From assembly GCF_002093975.1 (NCBI RefSeq), contig NZ_MSZZ01000034.1, forward strand, positions 1-64,000: a stretch of 64,000 nucleotides of DNA, written 5' to 3'. This document shows, piece after piece, positions 44,588 to 56,554 of the stretch. A model generated the notes under the pieces. That model worked only from the letters and a program-made list of their open reading frames with translations. It did not search any database and was not told the origin of the DNA. A program made the translations under genes and the position numbers. Position 1 is the stretch's first letter, and each line of letters begins with the position of its first letter. The stretch is from Thermoactinospora rubra. GTDB taxonomy: Bacteria; Actinomycetota; Actinomycetes; Streptosporangiales; Streptosporangiaceae.

Positions 44588-45058
44588 CTACCCGGCGCGG
44601 CCGAAGTCTTCGGGGGTGATCTGGTCAAGGAATTCCCTGAACTTCTCCACCTCGTCCTCCTGGTCGTCGGGGATGACCACGCCGGCCTCCTGGACGACCT
44701 CCTCGCTGGCGTAAATCCGCGCTCCGGTGCGCAGGGCGAGGGCGATGGAGTCGGAGGGACGGGCGCTCACCTCCACGCCGTTGGAGAACACCAGGTCGGC
44801 GAAGAAGATCCCGTCACGGAGGGCGACGATGTTCACCGCTCGCAGGCCGACGCCGAGCGCGCTGAGCACGTCGCGGAAAAGGTCGTGCGTCAGCGGGCGT
44901 GGCGGCGGCTCCTCGGCGGTGGCGTCGACGATCGCCCTGGCTTCGGTCATGCCTATCCAAATAGGCAGAAAACGATCCCCATTCGCCTCCTTGAGCAGGA
45001 CGATAGGCTGATTTGTGGGCATTTCCACCCGGACGCCCACGACCTCCATCTGCACCAC
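44588..45058 (-). CDS. Bifunctional nuclease (BFN/DUF151) family protein
   Basis: A 156-residue protein with the family core: EVVGVRVEMPTNQPIVLLKE, DRFLPIWIGMTEARAI, RPLTHDLFRDVL, and SNGVEVSARPSDSIALALRTG. Family members act as RNase/DNase (Rv1829 is the mycobacterial counterpart). I set the start at the GTG at 45058, with CGGAG six bases upstream and an N-terminus matching other family members; a TTG at 45097 is possible. Confidence 0.88.
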   Translation of the reverse strand: MVQMEVVGVRVEMPTNQPIVLLKEANGDRFLPIWIGMTEARAIVDATAEEPPPRPLTHDLFRDVLSALGVGLRAVNIVALRDGIFFADLVFSNGVEVSARPSDSIALALRTGARIYASEEVVQEAGVVIPDDQEDEVEKFREFLDQITPEDFGRAG

Positions 45059-45197
45059 GGGTTGCTCCGAAATCTGACTGGCGAACGGTTCTTCCAACGT
45101 AACACCCTGGCGGCCCGGAATGTGCCCGCACCGTGGGGCGATGTGAACGGACGGCCGCCCCGGCGCGATCGGCCGGAGCCCCCCGCCCGGCAGGCAC

Positions 45198-45216
45198 GCC
45201 GCGCCGAGGGCGCGGC
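45198..45216 (-). terminator. Hairpin after the ftsR gene
   Basis: GCCGCGCC, loop GAG, GGCGCGGC: a perfect 8-bp stem 14 bases after the stop of the MerR-type gene. Confidence 0.7.
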
Positions 45217-45230
45217 AGCGGCAGGAGGGG

Positions 45231-45884
45231 TCAGCGGCCGAGCGCGGAGCGGACGGCGATGCGGAGCAGGGCCGCGTGGAGGTCCAGCAGCAGGCCCGAC
45301 AGCTCGCGGGCGACCTCGTCGGCCTCGCCGGCCGCCCCAGGGGCGCGGCGCTTCAAGATGGGCGCGATCGTCTGCTCCACCAGGCCGCACTCCCGCTCGG
45401 CGGCGGCCCGGACGGCGCGCAGGTGGCGGGCATGCAGCCCGAAGCGCGCCAAGGCCCCGACCGTGCGCGCCACGACGAGGTCGTCCTCGCCGTAGCGCCG
45501 CGCGACCGGGGTGAGCAGGCCGTAGTCCTCCAGCTCGGCGAGCGTCTCCGCCTCCAGCCCGGCCGCCTCCAGCAGCTCCTCGCGGCTGAGCCGTACCTCC
45601 TGCTTGCCCTTAAGGGCGCGGGGCCGGGCCAGGTCCGCGGCCATCTTGTCCTTGATGACCCGCAGGGGCAGGTAGTGGTCGCGCTGCTCGCGCAGGATGT
45701 ACCGCAGCTGCTCGACGTGCAGGTGCGTGAACTTGCGGTAACCGGAGGGGCTGCGGTCGGGCTCGATGAGCCCCTCACCCTCCAGGAAACGGATCTTGGA
45801 GATGGTCACGTCGGGGAACTCGGGCTTGAGGAGGGCGAGCACCTCCCCGATGCTCATATGCGAGCGGGCCGCCTGCGAACTCAT
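45231..45884 (-). CDS. ftsR: MerR-family regulator FtsR
   Basis: A 217-residue MerR protein with the helix-turn-helix MSIGEVLALLKPEFPDVTIS and KIRFLEGEGLIEPDRSPSGYRKF at residues ~10-55, then LREQRDHYLPLRVIKDKM. It corresponds to Rv1828 and to corynebacterial FtsR, which activates the cell-division gene ftsZ. Its ATG overlaps the garA stop (ATGA), so the two are cotranslated, linking a kinase target to a division regulator. A direct effect on ftsZ here is inferred by homology. Confidence 0.88.
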   Translation of the reverse strand: MSSQAARSHMSIGEVLALLKPEFPDVTISKIRFLEGEGLIEPDRSPSGYRKFTHLHVEQLRYILREQRDHYLPLRVIKDKMAADLARPRALKGKQEVRLSREELLEAAGLEAETLAELEDYGLLTPVARRYGEDDLVVARTVGALARFGLHARHLRAVRAAAERECGLVEQTIAPILKRRAPGAAGEADEVARELSGLLLDLHAALLRIAVRSALGR

Positions 45885-46393
45885 GCGCCCGAGTTGCTCC
45901 GGGTGAGGAAGACGAGGCGGAACTTGCCGATCTGGACCTCGTCGCCGGAGTGCAGGGGCGCCTCCTCGATGCGCTCTCGGTTGACGTAGGTGCCGTTGAG
46001 GCTGCCCACGTCGCGGATGGTGAAGCGGCCGCCCGGGTGGCGGTAGAACTCCACGTGCCGCCGCGAGACGGTGATGTCGTCGAGGAAGATCGTGCTCTCC
46101 GGGTGGCGGCCGACCGTGGTGAGGTCGCGGTCGAGCTTGAACCGGCTGCCGGCGTTGGGCCCGCGGATCACGGTGAGCAGCGCCGTGCCCGGCTCCAGCT
46201 GCTCCACCAGGGCCCGCTCGGCCAGGAGGAACTCCCCGGTCTCCGCCTCATACGCCTCGATTCCCGCGACGGAGATCGTCGACGTGGTGTCCCCGCTGGC
46301 CTCGTACCTGGTCAGCGGTGACCCACAGCGGGAGCAGAAGCGGGCATCCTCGGGGTTGGCGTGCCCGCACTTCGTGCAGTAGACGCTCGGCAT
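45881..46393 (-). CDS. garA: GarA/OdhI-type FHA-domain regulator with zinc ribbon
   Basis: A 170-residue protein. Residues 1-26 form a zinc ribbon (YCTKCGHANPEDARFCSRCG); then comes the phosphorylation motif DTTSTIS, corresponding to the ETTS site of GarA/OdhI phosphorylated by PknB/PknG, and an FHA domain (TVGRHPESTIFLDDITVSRR, then GSLNGTYVNRERI). In relatives the unphosphorylated form inhibits 2-oxoglutarate dehydrogenase. M. tuberculosis GarA has no zinc ribbon. GGAGG lies 13 bases before the ATG, a long spacing. Confidence 0.92.
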   Translation of the reverse strand: MPSVYCTKCGHANPEDARFCSRCGSPLTRYEASGDTTSTISVAGIEAYEAETGEFLLAERALVEQLEPGTALLTVIRGPNAGSRFKLDRDLTTVGRHPESTIFLDDITVSRRHVEFYRHPGGRFTIRDVGSLNGTYVNRERIEEAPLHSGDEVQIGKFRLVFLTRSNSGA

Positions 46394-46599
46394 CGATCGG
46401 CTCGGCCTCCTACCGCGACGACGCGGCAACGGTGCTCGGGGCGCGCCTCGCTTGATCCAGTCAACATTGCGAATGCCGCAACTTACGCTGTAGCTCCGCA
46501 AAGGTCAAGGCGAGACGCTGAACGACGGGTTTGGACGGTGACAAAGTTACCGCCGCTCGCGGCCCAAGGTCCATCACTGCGGCGATGAGGCGGCCGAAA

Positions 46600-49095
46600 T
46601 CATGATCCGGCCGCCTGCTCGACCACCTGGGCCCAGTGTTCGAGCAGGGCCTGGGCGGCGTCCACGTCCTGCGCCTCGGCCCACAGGTCGGTCACGGGCT
46701 CGGCGGCGGCGGGTATGATCAGCACCCAGCTGCCGTCGTCGGCGACGACGCGCACGCCGTCGGTGGTGTCGGTGGTCAGGCCCTCGGCCGCCTCGATGAC
46801 CGAGCGCATGACGGCCCCCTTGGCCGCCCAGGGGGTCGGCACCGCCCGCTTGAGGAGCTTGGCCTCGGGGATGCGGGTGTCGATCTGGCTGAGCGACAGC
46901 CGGGTGCGGGCCACCAGGCCGAGCAGCCGCATGAAGATGGCCAGCCCGTCCACCGTGGGGGCGAACTCGGGCACGATGAAGCCGCCGCGCCCGTCCCCCG
47001 CGAAGATCATCTCGGGCTTGGTGGCCGCGGTGGTGAGCGCGTCCAGGGCGGTGGAGGTCCAGTGCACCTGGACGCCGTGGAAGCGGCAGACCTGCTCGGC
47101 GACCCTGGTGGTGGTCACCGGCAGGGCGACGCATCCGGACCGGCGTTCGGCGGCCACCAGGTCCAGCACCACCAGCAGCGCCCGCTCCTCGCTGATGAGC
47201 TGGCCCTTCTCGTCCACCAGGGCGATGCGCTCGCCGACCGGGTCGAAGCGGACGCCGAAATGCGCGCGCGAGGAGCTGACCAGCTCCGACAGGCGTTGCA
47301 GGTCGCGGCGGCGCTCGGCGAGGGTCTCGGTGGGCGACAGCTCGTCCAGGCGGGCGTTGACGGTCAGCACATCCACGCCGACGCGGCTGAGCAGCGTGGG
47401 CAGCACCAGCGAGGAGGTGCCGCCGGCGCAGTCGACCACGACCTTCAGCTCGCGCGCGCCGGTCATGTCCACCCGGCGCAGCAGCTCGTGCGCGTAGTCC
47501 TCCACGGCCCTGGCCGGGTAGCCGAGCTCGGCGATCTCGCCGGGGAAGGCGCGGCGGAACTCCTGGCGGGAGAAGACGCGCTCCAGCTTGCGCTGGGCGG
47601 CCGGGGGCAGGTCGGCGCCCTGGGCGTCCATGAAGACGATGTCGACGCTCTGCGGGTCCCCGGCGGTGGTGCGCAGGGCGATGCCCCCGGCGGCCGGCTT
47701 GCGCGAGGTATGGAAGCGCGCCACCGGCAGCGGCGTGGCCTCCAGGTCGATGACGTTGATCGCGCCGGCGGTCAGGGCGCTGATGACGGCCCGCTTCAGC
47801 GCGCTGGCGGCGCGGGAGGCGTCGCGGGAGGTGACGACCGTCTCGCCCTTCTTCAGCGTGGTCGCGTACGCGCTGGCCAGCCGTACGCACAGCTCCGGGG
47901 TGATCTCCACGTTGACCAGGCCGCTGACGCCGCGCGGGCCGAACAGGCTGGCCTGGCCGCGCGACTCCCAGATGACGCTGGTGTTGACGACCGCGCCCGC
48001 CTCGATGGTCTTGAACGGGTAGACCTTGACCCCGCTGGAGACGTACGCCTCGGCGCCGATGACGCAGTCGTCGCCGATGACCGCGTTCTCCTCCACGCGG
48101 GCGCCGGTCATCACGTCGCTGCTCTTGCCGATCACGCAGCCGCGCAGGTGGGCGCCGGGGCCGATGTAGACGTTGTCGTGGACCACGGCGCGGTGCAGGA
48201 ACGCGCCCTCGCGCACCACCGCGTTGCTGCCCAGCACGGTGTACTCGCGCAGCTCGGCGCCCGCCTCGACCTTGGCGTACTCGCCGATGAGCAGGGGGCC
48301 CTTCAGCACGGCGTCGGGGTCGACGGCGGCCGTCTCGGCGGCCCACACGCCCGGGGCCAGCTCGAAGCCGCCGATGTCCAGCCGTACCCTGCCCGACAGG
48401 GCGTCGGCCTGGGCCTTCAGGTAGCTGTCGAGGGTGCCCACGTCCTGCCAGTAGCCCTCGGCGACGTAGCCGTACAGCGGCGCGCCGCTCTCCAGCAGCC
48501 GCGGGAAGACGTCGGCCGACCAGTCGACGGCCTGCCCCTCGGCCACCTCGGCGAGGACCTCGGGCTCCATGACGTAGACGCCGGTGTTGACGGTGTCGGA
48601 GAAGACCTGGCCCCAGGTGGGCTTCTCCAGGAAGCGCTGCACGCGGCCCTCTTCGTCGACGATGATGATGCCGAACTCCAGCGGGTTGGGCACGCGCTTG
48701 AGCCCGATGGTGACCAGGGCCGAGTTCTCCCGATGGAACCTGATCATGTCGCTGAGGTCGATGTCGGTCAGCGCGTCGCCGGAGATGACCAGGAAGCGGT
48801 CGTCGCGCAGCCGGCTGGCGGCGTTGCGGACGCTGCCGGCCGTGCCGAGCGGGCGGTCCTCGGTGGCGTAGTGCAGGCTCATGCCCAGCTCGTCGCCGTC
48901 GCCGAAGTAGGAGCGCACGAGCGCGGCCAGGAACTGGACGGTGACCACGGTGTCGGTCAGCCCGTGCCGCTTGAGCAGCCGCAGCACGTGCTCCATGATC
49001 GGGCGGTTCACCACGGGCAGCAGCGGCTTGGGCTGGTTGGCGGTCATCGGGCGCAGCCGGGTGCCCTCCCCGCCCGCCATGACGACCGCCTTCAC
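46600..49095 (-). CDS. Mannose-1-phosphate guanylyltransferase/phosphomutase-like fusion
   Basis: An 831-residue protein with an N-terminal nucleotidyltransferase (KAVVMAGGEGTRLRPMTANQ; GDALTDIDLSD), a left-handed beta-helix of hexapeptide repeats (residues ~255-375) and a C-terminal phosphohexomutase-like region (about 385-825). It would make an NDP-sugar, probably GDP-mannose, for cell-wall glycans. The mutase phosphoserine loop, normally TASHNP, is altered to HTSRKP, so this half is probably not catalytic. The GTG start has AAGGAG seven bases upstream and lies five bases after the phosphatidyltransferase stop. Confidence 0.85.
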   Translation of the reverse strand: MKAVVMAGGEGTRLRPMTANQPKPLLPVVNRPIMEHVLRLLKRHGLTDTVVTVQFLAALVRSYFGDGDELGMSLHYATEDRPLGTAGSVRNAASRLRDDRFLVISGDALTDIDLSDMIRFHRENSALVTIGLKRVPNPLEFGIIIVDEEGRVQRFLEKPTWGQVFSDTVNTGVYVMEPEVLAEVAEGQAVDWSADVFPRLLESGAPLYGYVAEGYWQDVGTLDSYLKAQADALSGRVRLDIGGFELAPGVWAAETAAVDPDAVLKGPLLIGEYAKVEAGAELREYTVLGSNAVVREGAFLHRAVVHDNVYIGPGAHLRGCVIGKSSDVMTGARVEENAVIGDDCVIGAEAYVSSGVKVYPFKTIEAGAVVNTSVIWESRGQASLFGPRGVSGLVNVEITPELCVRLASAYATTLKKGETVVTSRDASRAASALKRAVISALTAGAINVIDLEATPLPVARFHTSRKPAAGGIALRTTAGDPQSVDIVFMDAQGADLPPAAQRKLERVFSRQEFRRAFPGEIAELGYPARAVEDYAHELLRRVDMTGARELKVVVDCAGGTSSLVLPTLLSRVGVDVLTVNARLDELSPTETLAERRRDLQRLSELVSSSRAHFGVRFDPVGERIALVDEKGQLISEERALLVVLDLVAAERRSGCVALPVTTTRVAEQVCRFHGVQVHWTSTALDALTTAATKPEMIFAGDGRGGFIVPEFAPTVDGLAIFMRLLGLVARTRLSLSQIDTRIPEAKLLKRAVPTPWAAKGAVMRSVIEAAEGLTTDTTDGVRVVADDGSWVLIIPAAAEPVTDLWAEAQDVDAAQALLEHWAQVVEQAAGS

Positions 49096-49099
49096 CCGG

Positions 49100-49831
49100 T
49101 CACTCCTTGCTCGCCTTGCCCGCCCCGCCCTTGGCGGCGCTCACCAGCCGGCGGACCTGGACCACGTACAGCACGCCGGCCCACCAGTACAGGCCCACGC
49201 CCCACAGGGCGAAGGCCCAGCCGACGATCCTCGTGAATTCGGCATACCACGCCCCGGTATGGGACGCCAGGAACAGCAGCGGGAAGGCGTACATGAGGTT
49301 GGCCATGGCCGCCTTGCCCAGGAAGTGGACCTGCAGCGCCTTGTAGCCGTGCCGCCGCAGCACGGGGATGAAGCAGGCGACGAACAGCTCGCGGCCCAGC
49401 ACGGCCGCCGCCAGCCACCACGGGATCGCCTCGCGCAGCAGCAGGCCGGCGACGGTGGCGAAGACGTAGAGCTTGTCGGCGGCCGGGTCGATGATCCGGC
49501 CGAGCCTGCTGGTCTGGTTGAACGCCCTGGCGATCTTCCCGTCGAGCCAGTCGGTGAGCGCCGCGGCCACCAGCAGCCCCACGGCCCAGCCGTCCGCCTT
49601 GGGCACCAGCACCAGCCACAGGAACACCGGCACGCCGAGCAGCCGCAGGAAGCTCAGGACGTTGGGGACCGTCCAGACGCGGCTCTCCCGGCGTTCGGCC
49701 GCGTCGGCCGCGTCGGCCGTGTCGGCCGTATCGGCCGTGTCGTCCCGCGCGTGGCTCTCGCCGAGAGCCTCCACCAGGGGTTCCCGGCGCTCGGCGCCGT
49801 CCCCGTGGATCTCCTCTGCCCTCTCCGTCAC
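49100..49831 (-). CDS. CDP-alcohol phosphatidyltransferase (PgsA-like)
   Basis: A 243-residue membrane enzyme transferring a phosphatidyl group from CDP-diacylglycerol. The metal and catalytic motif D-x2-DG-x2-AR-x8-G-x3-D-x3-D is complete in DWLDGKIARAFNQTSRLGRI followed by IDPAADK. About six hydrophobic segments follow an acidic N-terminal tail with Asp-Thr-Ala repeats. Synteny with Rv1822 (pgsA2) supports the assignment; the acceptor alcohol is not certain. Same strand as, and just upstream of, the guanylyltransferase gene. Confidence 0.88.
   Translation of the reverse strand: MTERAEEIHGDGAERREPLVEALGESHARDDTADTADTADAADAAERRESRVWTVPNVLSFLRLLGVPVFLWLVLVPKADGWAVGLLVAAALTDWLDGKIARAFNQTSRLGRIIDPAADKLYVFATVAGLLLREAIPWWLAAAVLGRELFVACFIPVLRRHGYKALQVHFLGKAAMANLMYAFPLLFLASHTGAWYAEFTRIVGWAFALWGVGLYWWAGVLYVVQVRRLVSAAKGGAGKASKE
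49701..49745 (-). repeat. 9-bp tandem repeats in the phosphatidyltransferase tail
   Basis: Five imperfect units of about GCGTCGGCC encode an Asp-Thr/Ala-Ala run (DTADTADTADAADAA) in the disordered N-terminal tail. Slippage-prone, in-frame. Confidence 0.85.
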
Positions 49832-49918
49832 GTCTCCAAGCTACTGCGTGGGAGTCCCAGCTCAGCGGATGGGGCTTGCGCGGCGTGGGGGGCGCCGGGG
49901 TAGCGTTGCGCCCGACCG

Positions 49919-53552
<3,634 letters not shown>

Positions 53553-53556
53553 CGGG

Positions 53557-54147
53557 TCAGGCGCGGGCGGCGGCCACGAACGCGCGGATCAGCCCGGCGT
53601 CCTTGACGCCCCTGGCCACCTCGACGCCGCTGGACACGTCCACCCCCCAGGGCCGGGCCGCCTCGATGGCCCGCCCGACGTTGTCCGGGGCGAGCCCGCC
53701 GGCCAGCAGCCAGCGGCCGGATGCCCGGCCGCGGACGGCGGCCCAGTCCCACGGCTCCCCCGCCCCTCCCGCCTTGGGCGCGTCGACCAGCAGCAGGTCC
53801 TCGTCGTAGGCCCCGCACCGCAGGTCGGCGTCGGGCGGCACGGCACGAACCAGCGTGACCCCCAGGTCCTTCAACGCCGTGAAGTCCGCATGCGGATGCC
53901 TGCCGTGCAACTGGATCCCCCGCAACCCGGCGGCCGTGACCGCCTGCCGTATCTCCTCGGGGCTCTCCCCCATGAACACCCCGACGGTCAGCACATGGGG
54001 CGGCACCAGGGCGGCCAGCTCGGCCGCCCGCTCCGGCGAGACGCGGCGCGGGCTGGCGGTGAGCATGAAGCCGACGGCGTCGGCGCCGGCCTCGACGGCC
54101 GCCTCGATGTGCTCGGGCTCGCGCAGCCCGCAGATCTTCACGAACAC
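53557..54147 (-). CDS. trpF: Phosphoribosylanthranilate isomerase
   Basis: A 196-residue TIM barrel with the TrpF signatures VKICGLREPEHIEAAVEAGA, LRGIQLHGRHP and GVDVSSGVEVARGVKD. It isomerises phosphoribosylanthranilate in tryptophan synthesis. Actinomycetes normally use the bifunctional PriA for this step, so a separate trpF is uncommon and may serve a secondary pathway. No trp gene is adjacent. GTG codons at 54147 and 54141 are alternative starts. Confidence 0.9.
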   Translation of the reverse strand: MFVKICGLREPEHIEAAVEAGADAVGFMLTASPRRVSPERAAELAALVPPHVLTVGVFMGESPEEIRQAVTAAGLRGIQLHGRHPHADFTALKDLGVTLVRAVPPDADLRCGAYDEDLLLVDAPKAGGAGEPWDWAAVRGRASGRWLLAGGLAPDNVGRAIEAARPWGVDVSSGVEVARGVKDAGLIRAFVAAARA

Positions 54148-54187
54148 GCCACGAGCCTACCCGTGCCCGCGCGCGCCGTACGGCGGA

Positions 54188-54224
54188 GCGGCCTGTCGCC
54201 GTCAGGCGGACGGCGACAGGCCGC
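54188..54224 (-). terminator. 16-bp hairpin spanning the response-regulator stop codon
   Basis: 54188-54203 pairs perfectly with 54209-54224 around a 5-nt loop. The stop codon (54204-54202) lies at the inner end of the stem, so the last codons form half of the terminator. Confidence 0.8.
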
Positions 54225-54882
54225 GCCTGGGCCGGAAGTCCCGGTCGACCAGGCCCATCCGGTGGGCCACCACCGCGGCCTGGGTCCGGTTGCGCAGGCC
54301 CAGCTTGTCCATGGCCGCCCCGATGTGGGACTTGACCGTGGTGATCCCGACGTGGAGGGCGTCGGCGATCTCGCCGTTGGACAGGCCCGCGCCGACCAGG
54401 GCGAGCACGTCGAGCTCGCGTTCGGTGAGCACGGCCGCCGGCTCGGCCTCCCGCTGCGGCTCGGCGGCCAGGGCCCGCTCCACGACCCGGCGCAGCACGC
54501 TGGGCGCGAGCAGCTGCTCGCCCGCCACCGCCCGGCGCACGGCCTCGACCATGCGTTCGGGCTCGTCGTCCTTGACCAGGAAGCCGAGGGCGCCCACGCG
54601 CAGCGCGGCGTACAGGTTGGCGTCCTCGGCGAAGGTGGTCAGCACGACGATGCGGGCGCTGGGCCGGGCGGCGAGGATGCGCCTGGCGGCCTCCAGCCCG
54701 TCGACGCGGGGCATGCGCAGGTCCATGAGGATCACGTCGGGGGCGTGGAGCTCGGCCAGCCGTACCGCCTCGGCGCCGTCCTGGGCCTCGGCGACCACCT
54801 CCATGTCGCCGGCCGCCCGCAGCAGCATCGTGACCCCGGCGCGGACCAGCGCCTGGTCGTCGGCCACCAGGACGCGGATCAT
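54202..54882 (-). CDS. NarL/LuxR-family response regulator
   Basis: A 226-residue protein with a receiver domain (phosphoacceptor Asp54 in ILMDLRMP, acidic pair DD at 8-9, Lys in LVKDD near 104) and a C-terminal LuxR helix-turn-helix (LTERELDVLALVGAGLSNGE; GITTVKSHIGAAMDKLGL). It would be phosphorylated by the kinase encoded directly before it; ATGA overlap with the kinase stop indicates coupling. The target promoters are unknown. Confidence 0.92.
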   Translation of the reverse strand: MIRVLVADDQALVRAGVTMLLRAAGDMEVVAEAQDGAEAVRLAELHAPDVILMDLRMPRVDGLEAARRILAARPSARIVVLTTFAEDANLYAALRVGALGFLVKDDEPERMVEAVRRAVAGEQLLAPSVLRRVVERALAAEPQREAEPAAVLTERELDVLALVGAGLSNGEIADALHVGITTVKSHIGAAMDKLGLRNRTQAAVVAHRMGLVDRDFRPRRGLSPSA

Positions 54883-56447
54883 GAGCGGCCCGCCGGCAGG
54901 GTGGCGGCCAGGCGCCAGCCGCCGCGCTCGTCGGGGCCGGCGGTCAGCGTGCCGCCCAGGGCGCGGGCGCGTTCGCGCATGCCGGCCAGGCCCTGGCCGG
55001 AGGAGGGCAGCGCCTGGCGGGGGCCGGGCGGGCGGTCGTTGCTGACCTCGACGTCGAGTCCCTGGCCGGTGGCGGCCAGCCGTACCCGGACGTGGGTTCC
55101 CGGTCCGGCATGTTTGAGCACGTTGGTCAGTCCTTCCTGGACGATGCGGGCGGCCGAGGCGCGGGCGACCAGCGGCGCCCGCTCCACCTCGGGGTCCACC
55201 TCGAGCTCGACCCGCAGGCCCGCGGCGGCGACCCGCTCGGCCGACTCCCTGAGCACGTCGGCGGGATCGGTCACCAGCTCGGGCTCGCCGGGGTCGCGCA
55301 GCACGGCCAGCAGGCCGCGCAGGTCCTCCAGCGCCTGGTGGCCGGTGTCGCGGATGTCGGCCAGCGCCTCGGCGACGGGACCGTCGGGCGAGGCGTAGCG
55401 GGCCGCGTTGGCGCGCAGCACCATCGCGCCGACGTGGTGGGCGACGATGTCGTGGACCTCGCGGGCGATGCGCTCGCGCTCGGCGAGCCGGTCGGCGCGC
55501 ATCTGGGCGACGGCCAGCCGCTCGGACTCGCGGGCGCGCAGCCGCTCGGCCTCCCGGGCCGCCTGGCGGGCGCCCAGGTAGCGGCCGATCGTCACCGGCG
55601 ACAGCACCAGCAGCAGCGTTATGGCGACGCGGAAGGGGGTGACCTCGGTGTCGCCGTCGACGACGGCCAGGCTGGCCAGGGCGCAGGAGGCCACGTACAC
55701 CAGCCCAGTCCACAGCCAGGAACGCACCCGCATGGCGAAGACGCCGACGGCGATCAGCGCCAGGGACATGACGATGTTGGTGACCTCCGGCGCGTAGGTG
55801 TCGACGACCCACAGCAGGAGCCCCTCGGCCAGCACCACCAGGCCGGGCAGCCGCCTGGCCACGCCCAGCGCGAGCCCGGCCAGGACGACCATGGTGCCGT
55901 TGGCCCAGACCGGCAGCGCGCCGCTGTGCCAGTCCGGCCAGGTGCCGAGCACGGCCAGGGCCACGCCCGCGCCGGCCAGCAGGATGTCGGGGGTGATGTC
56001 GGGCTCGTCCAGCCGTCCGGCGGGGCCGCGCAGGTAGAGTCCGATGACCGCGGGCACCAGCGGGATGATCACGGCGTAGACGTAGGTGGAGGCGGTCCAG
56101 CCCACGCCGGGGTCGGCGATGTTGAAGGCCGTGGCCGCCGCGCCGGCGGCCACCACGGGCACCACCAGCGGCCAGCCGTGCCGGTGCGCGGCCACGCCGA
56201 TGGCCACGAACAGCAGGATCTCGGCCGTGTTCGCGGTGAACGGGCTGACCTGGTCGAACAGCAGCACGAGGAACGCCATGACCAGGCTCACCGGCACCGG
56301 CACCCGCCTGACCAGCGCCATGGGCGCGCCCACGACCAGGGAGTAGGCGGCGCCGTACCCGCCCATGGCCTGGCCGGACACCAGCAGGTCCAGGCCGACG
56401 GCGGCGGCGGCGATCAGCAGGTCGGCCCACACCGTTCGCCAGCGCAT
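54879..56447 (-). CDS. Membrane sensor histidine kinase, HisKA_3 type
   Basis: A 522-residue kinase. The N-terminal ~270 residues hold about eight hydrophobic segments and no large extracytoplasmic domain, so it probably senses membrane or intramembrane signals. The phosphoacceptor is His332 in ERERIAREVHDIVAHHVGAM, followed by an N box region (IVQEGLTNVLKHAG) and a G box (GQGLAGMRERARALGG). Cognate regulator follows with ATGA overlap. The signal is unknown. Confidence 0.92.
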   Translation of the reverse strand: MRWRTVWADLLIAAAAVGLDLLVSGQAMGGYGAAYSLVVGAPMALVRRVPVPVSLVMAFLVLLFDQVSPFTANTAEILLFVAIGVAAHRHGWPLVVPVVAAGAAATAFNIADPGVGWTASTYVYAVIIPLVPAVIGLYLRGPAGRLDEPDITPDILLAGAGVALAVLGTWPDWHSGALPVWANGTMVVLAGLALGVARRLPGLVVLAEGLLLWVVDTYAPEVTNIVMSLALIAVGVFAMRVRSWLWTGLVYVASCALASLAVVDGDTEVTPFRVAITLLLVLSPVTIGRYLGARQAAREAERLRARESERLAVAQMRADRLAERERIAREVHDIVAHHVGAMVLRANAARYASPDGPVAEALADIRDTGHQALEDLRGLLAVLRDPGEPELVTDPADVLRESAERVAAAGLRVELEVDPEVERAPLVARASAARIVQEGLTNVLKHAGPGTHVRVRLAATGQGLDVEVSNDRPPGPRQALPSSGQGLAGMRERARALGGTLTAGPDERGGWRLAATLPAGRS

Positions 56448-56554
56448 GGCCTCACCGTATCGCCCCGGAGCAGGACCGCCGCCTCCTCCGACTGGCCGCG
56501 ACCGCGACCGGAAGTAAGATCCGCCCGGTACGGCGGCGCCCCTAGCGTCATGGC

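Noticed and set aside
46467-46481. TTGCG/CGCAA inverted repeat upstream of garA
   Set aside because: Short and without a clear promoter around it; too weak to list as an operator.
46536-46552. CGGTGAC-AAA-GTTACCG as another operator of the repeated-word type
   Set aside because: It is imperfect, lies just after the guanylyltransferase gene and well upstream of garA, and matches only the AAA centre of the other sites.
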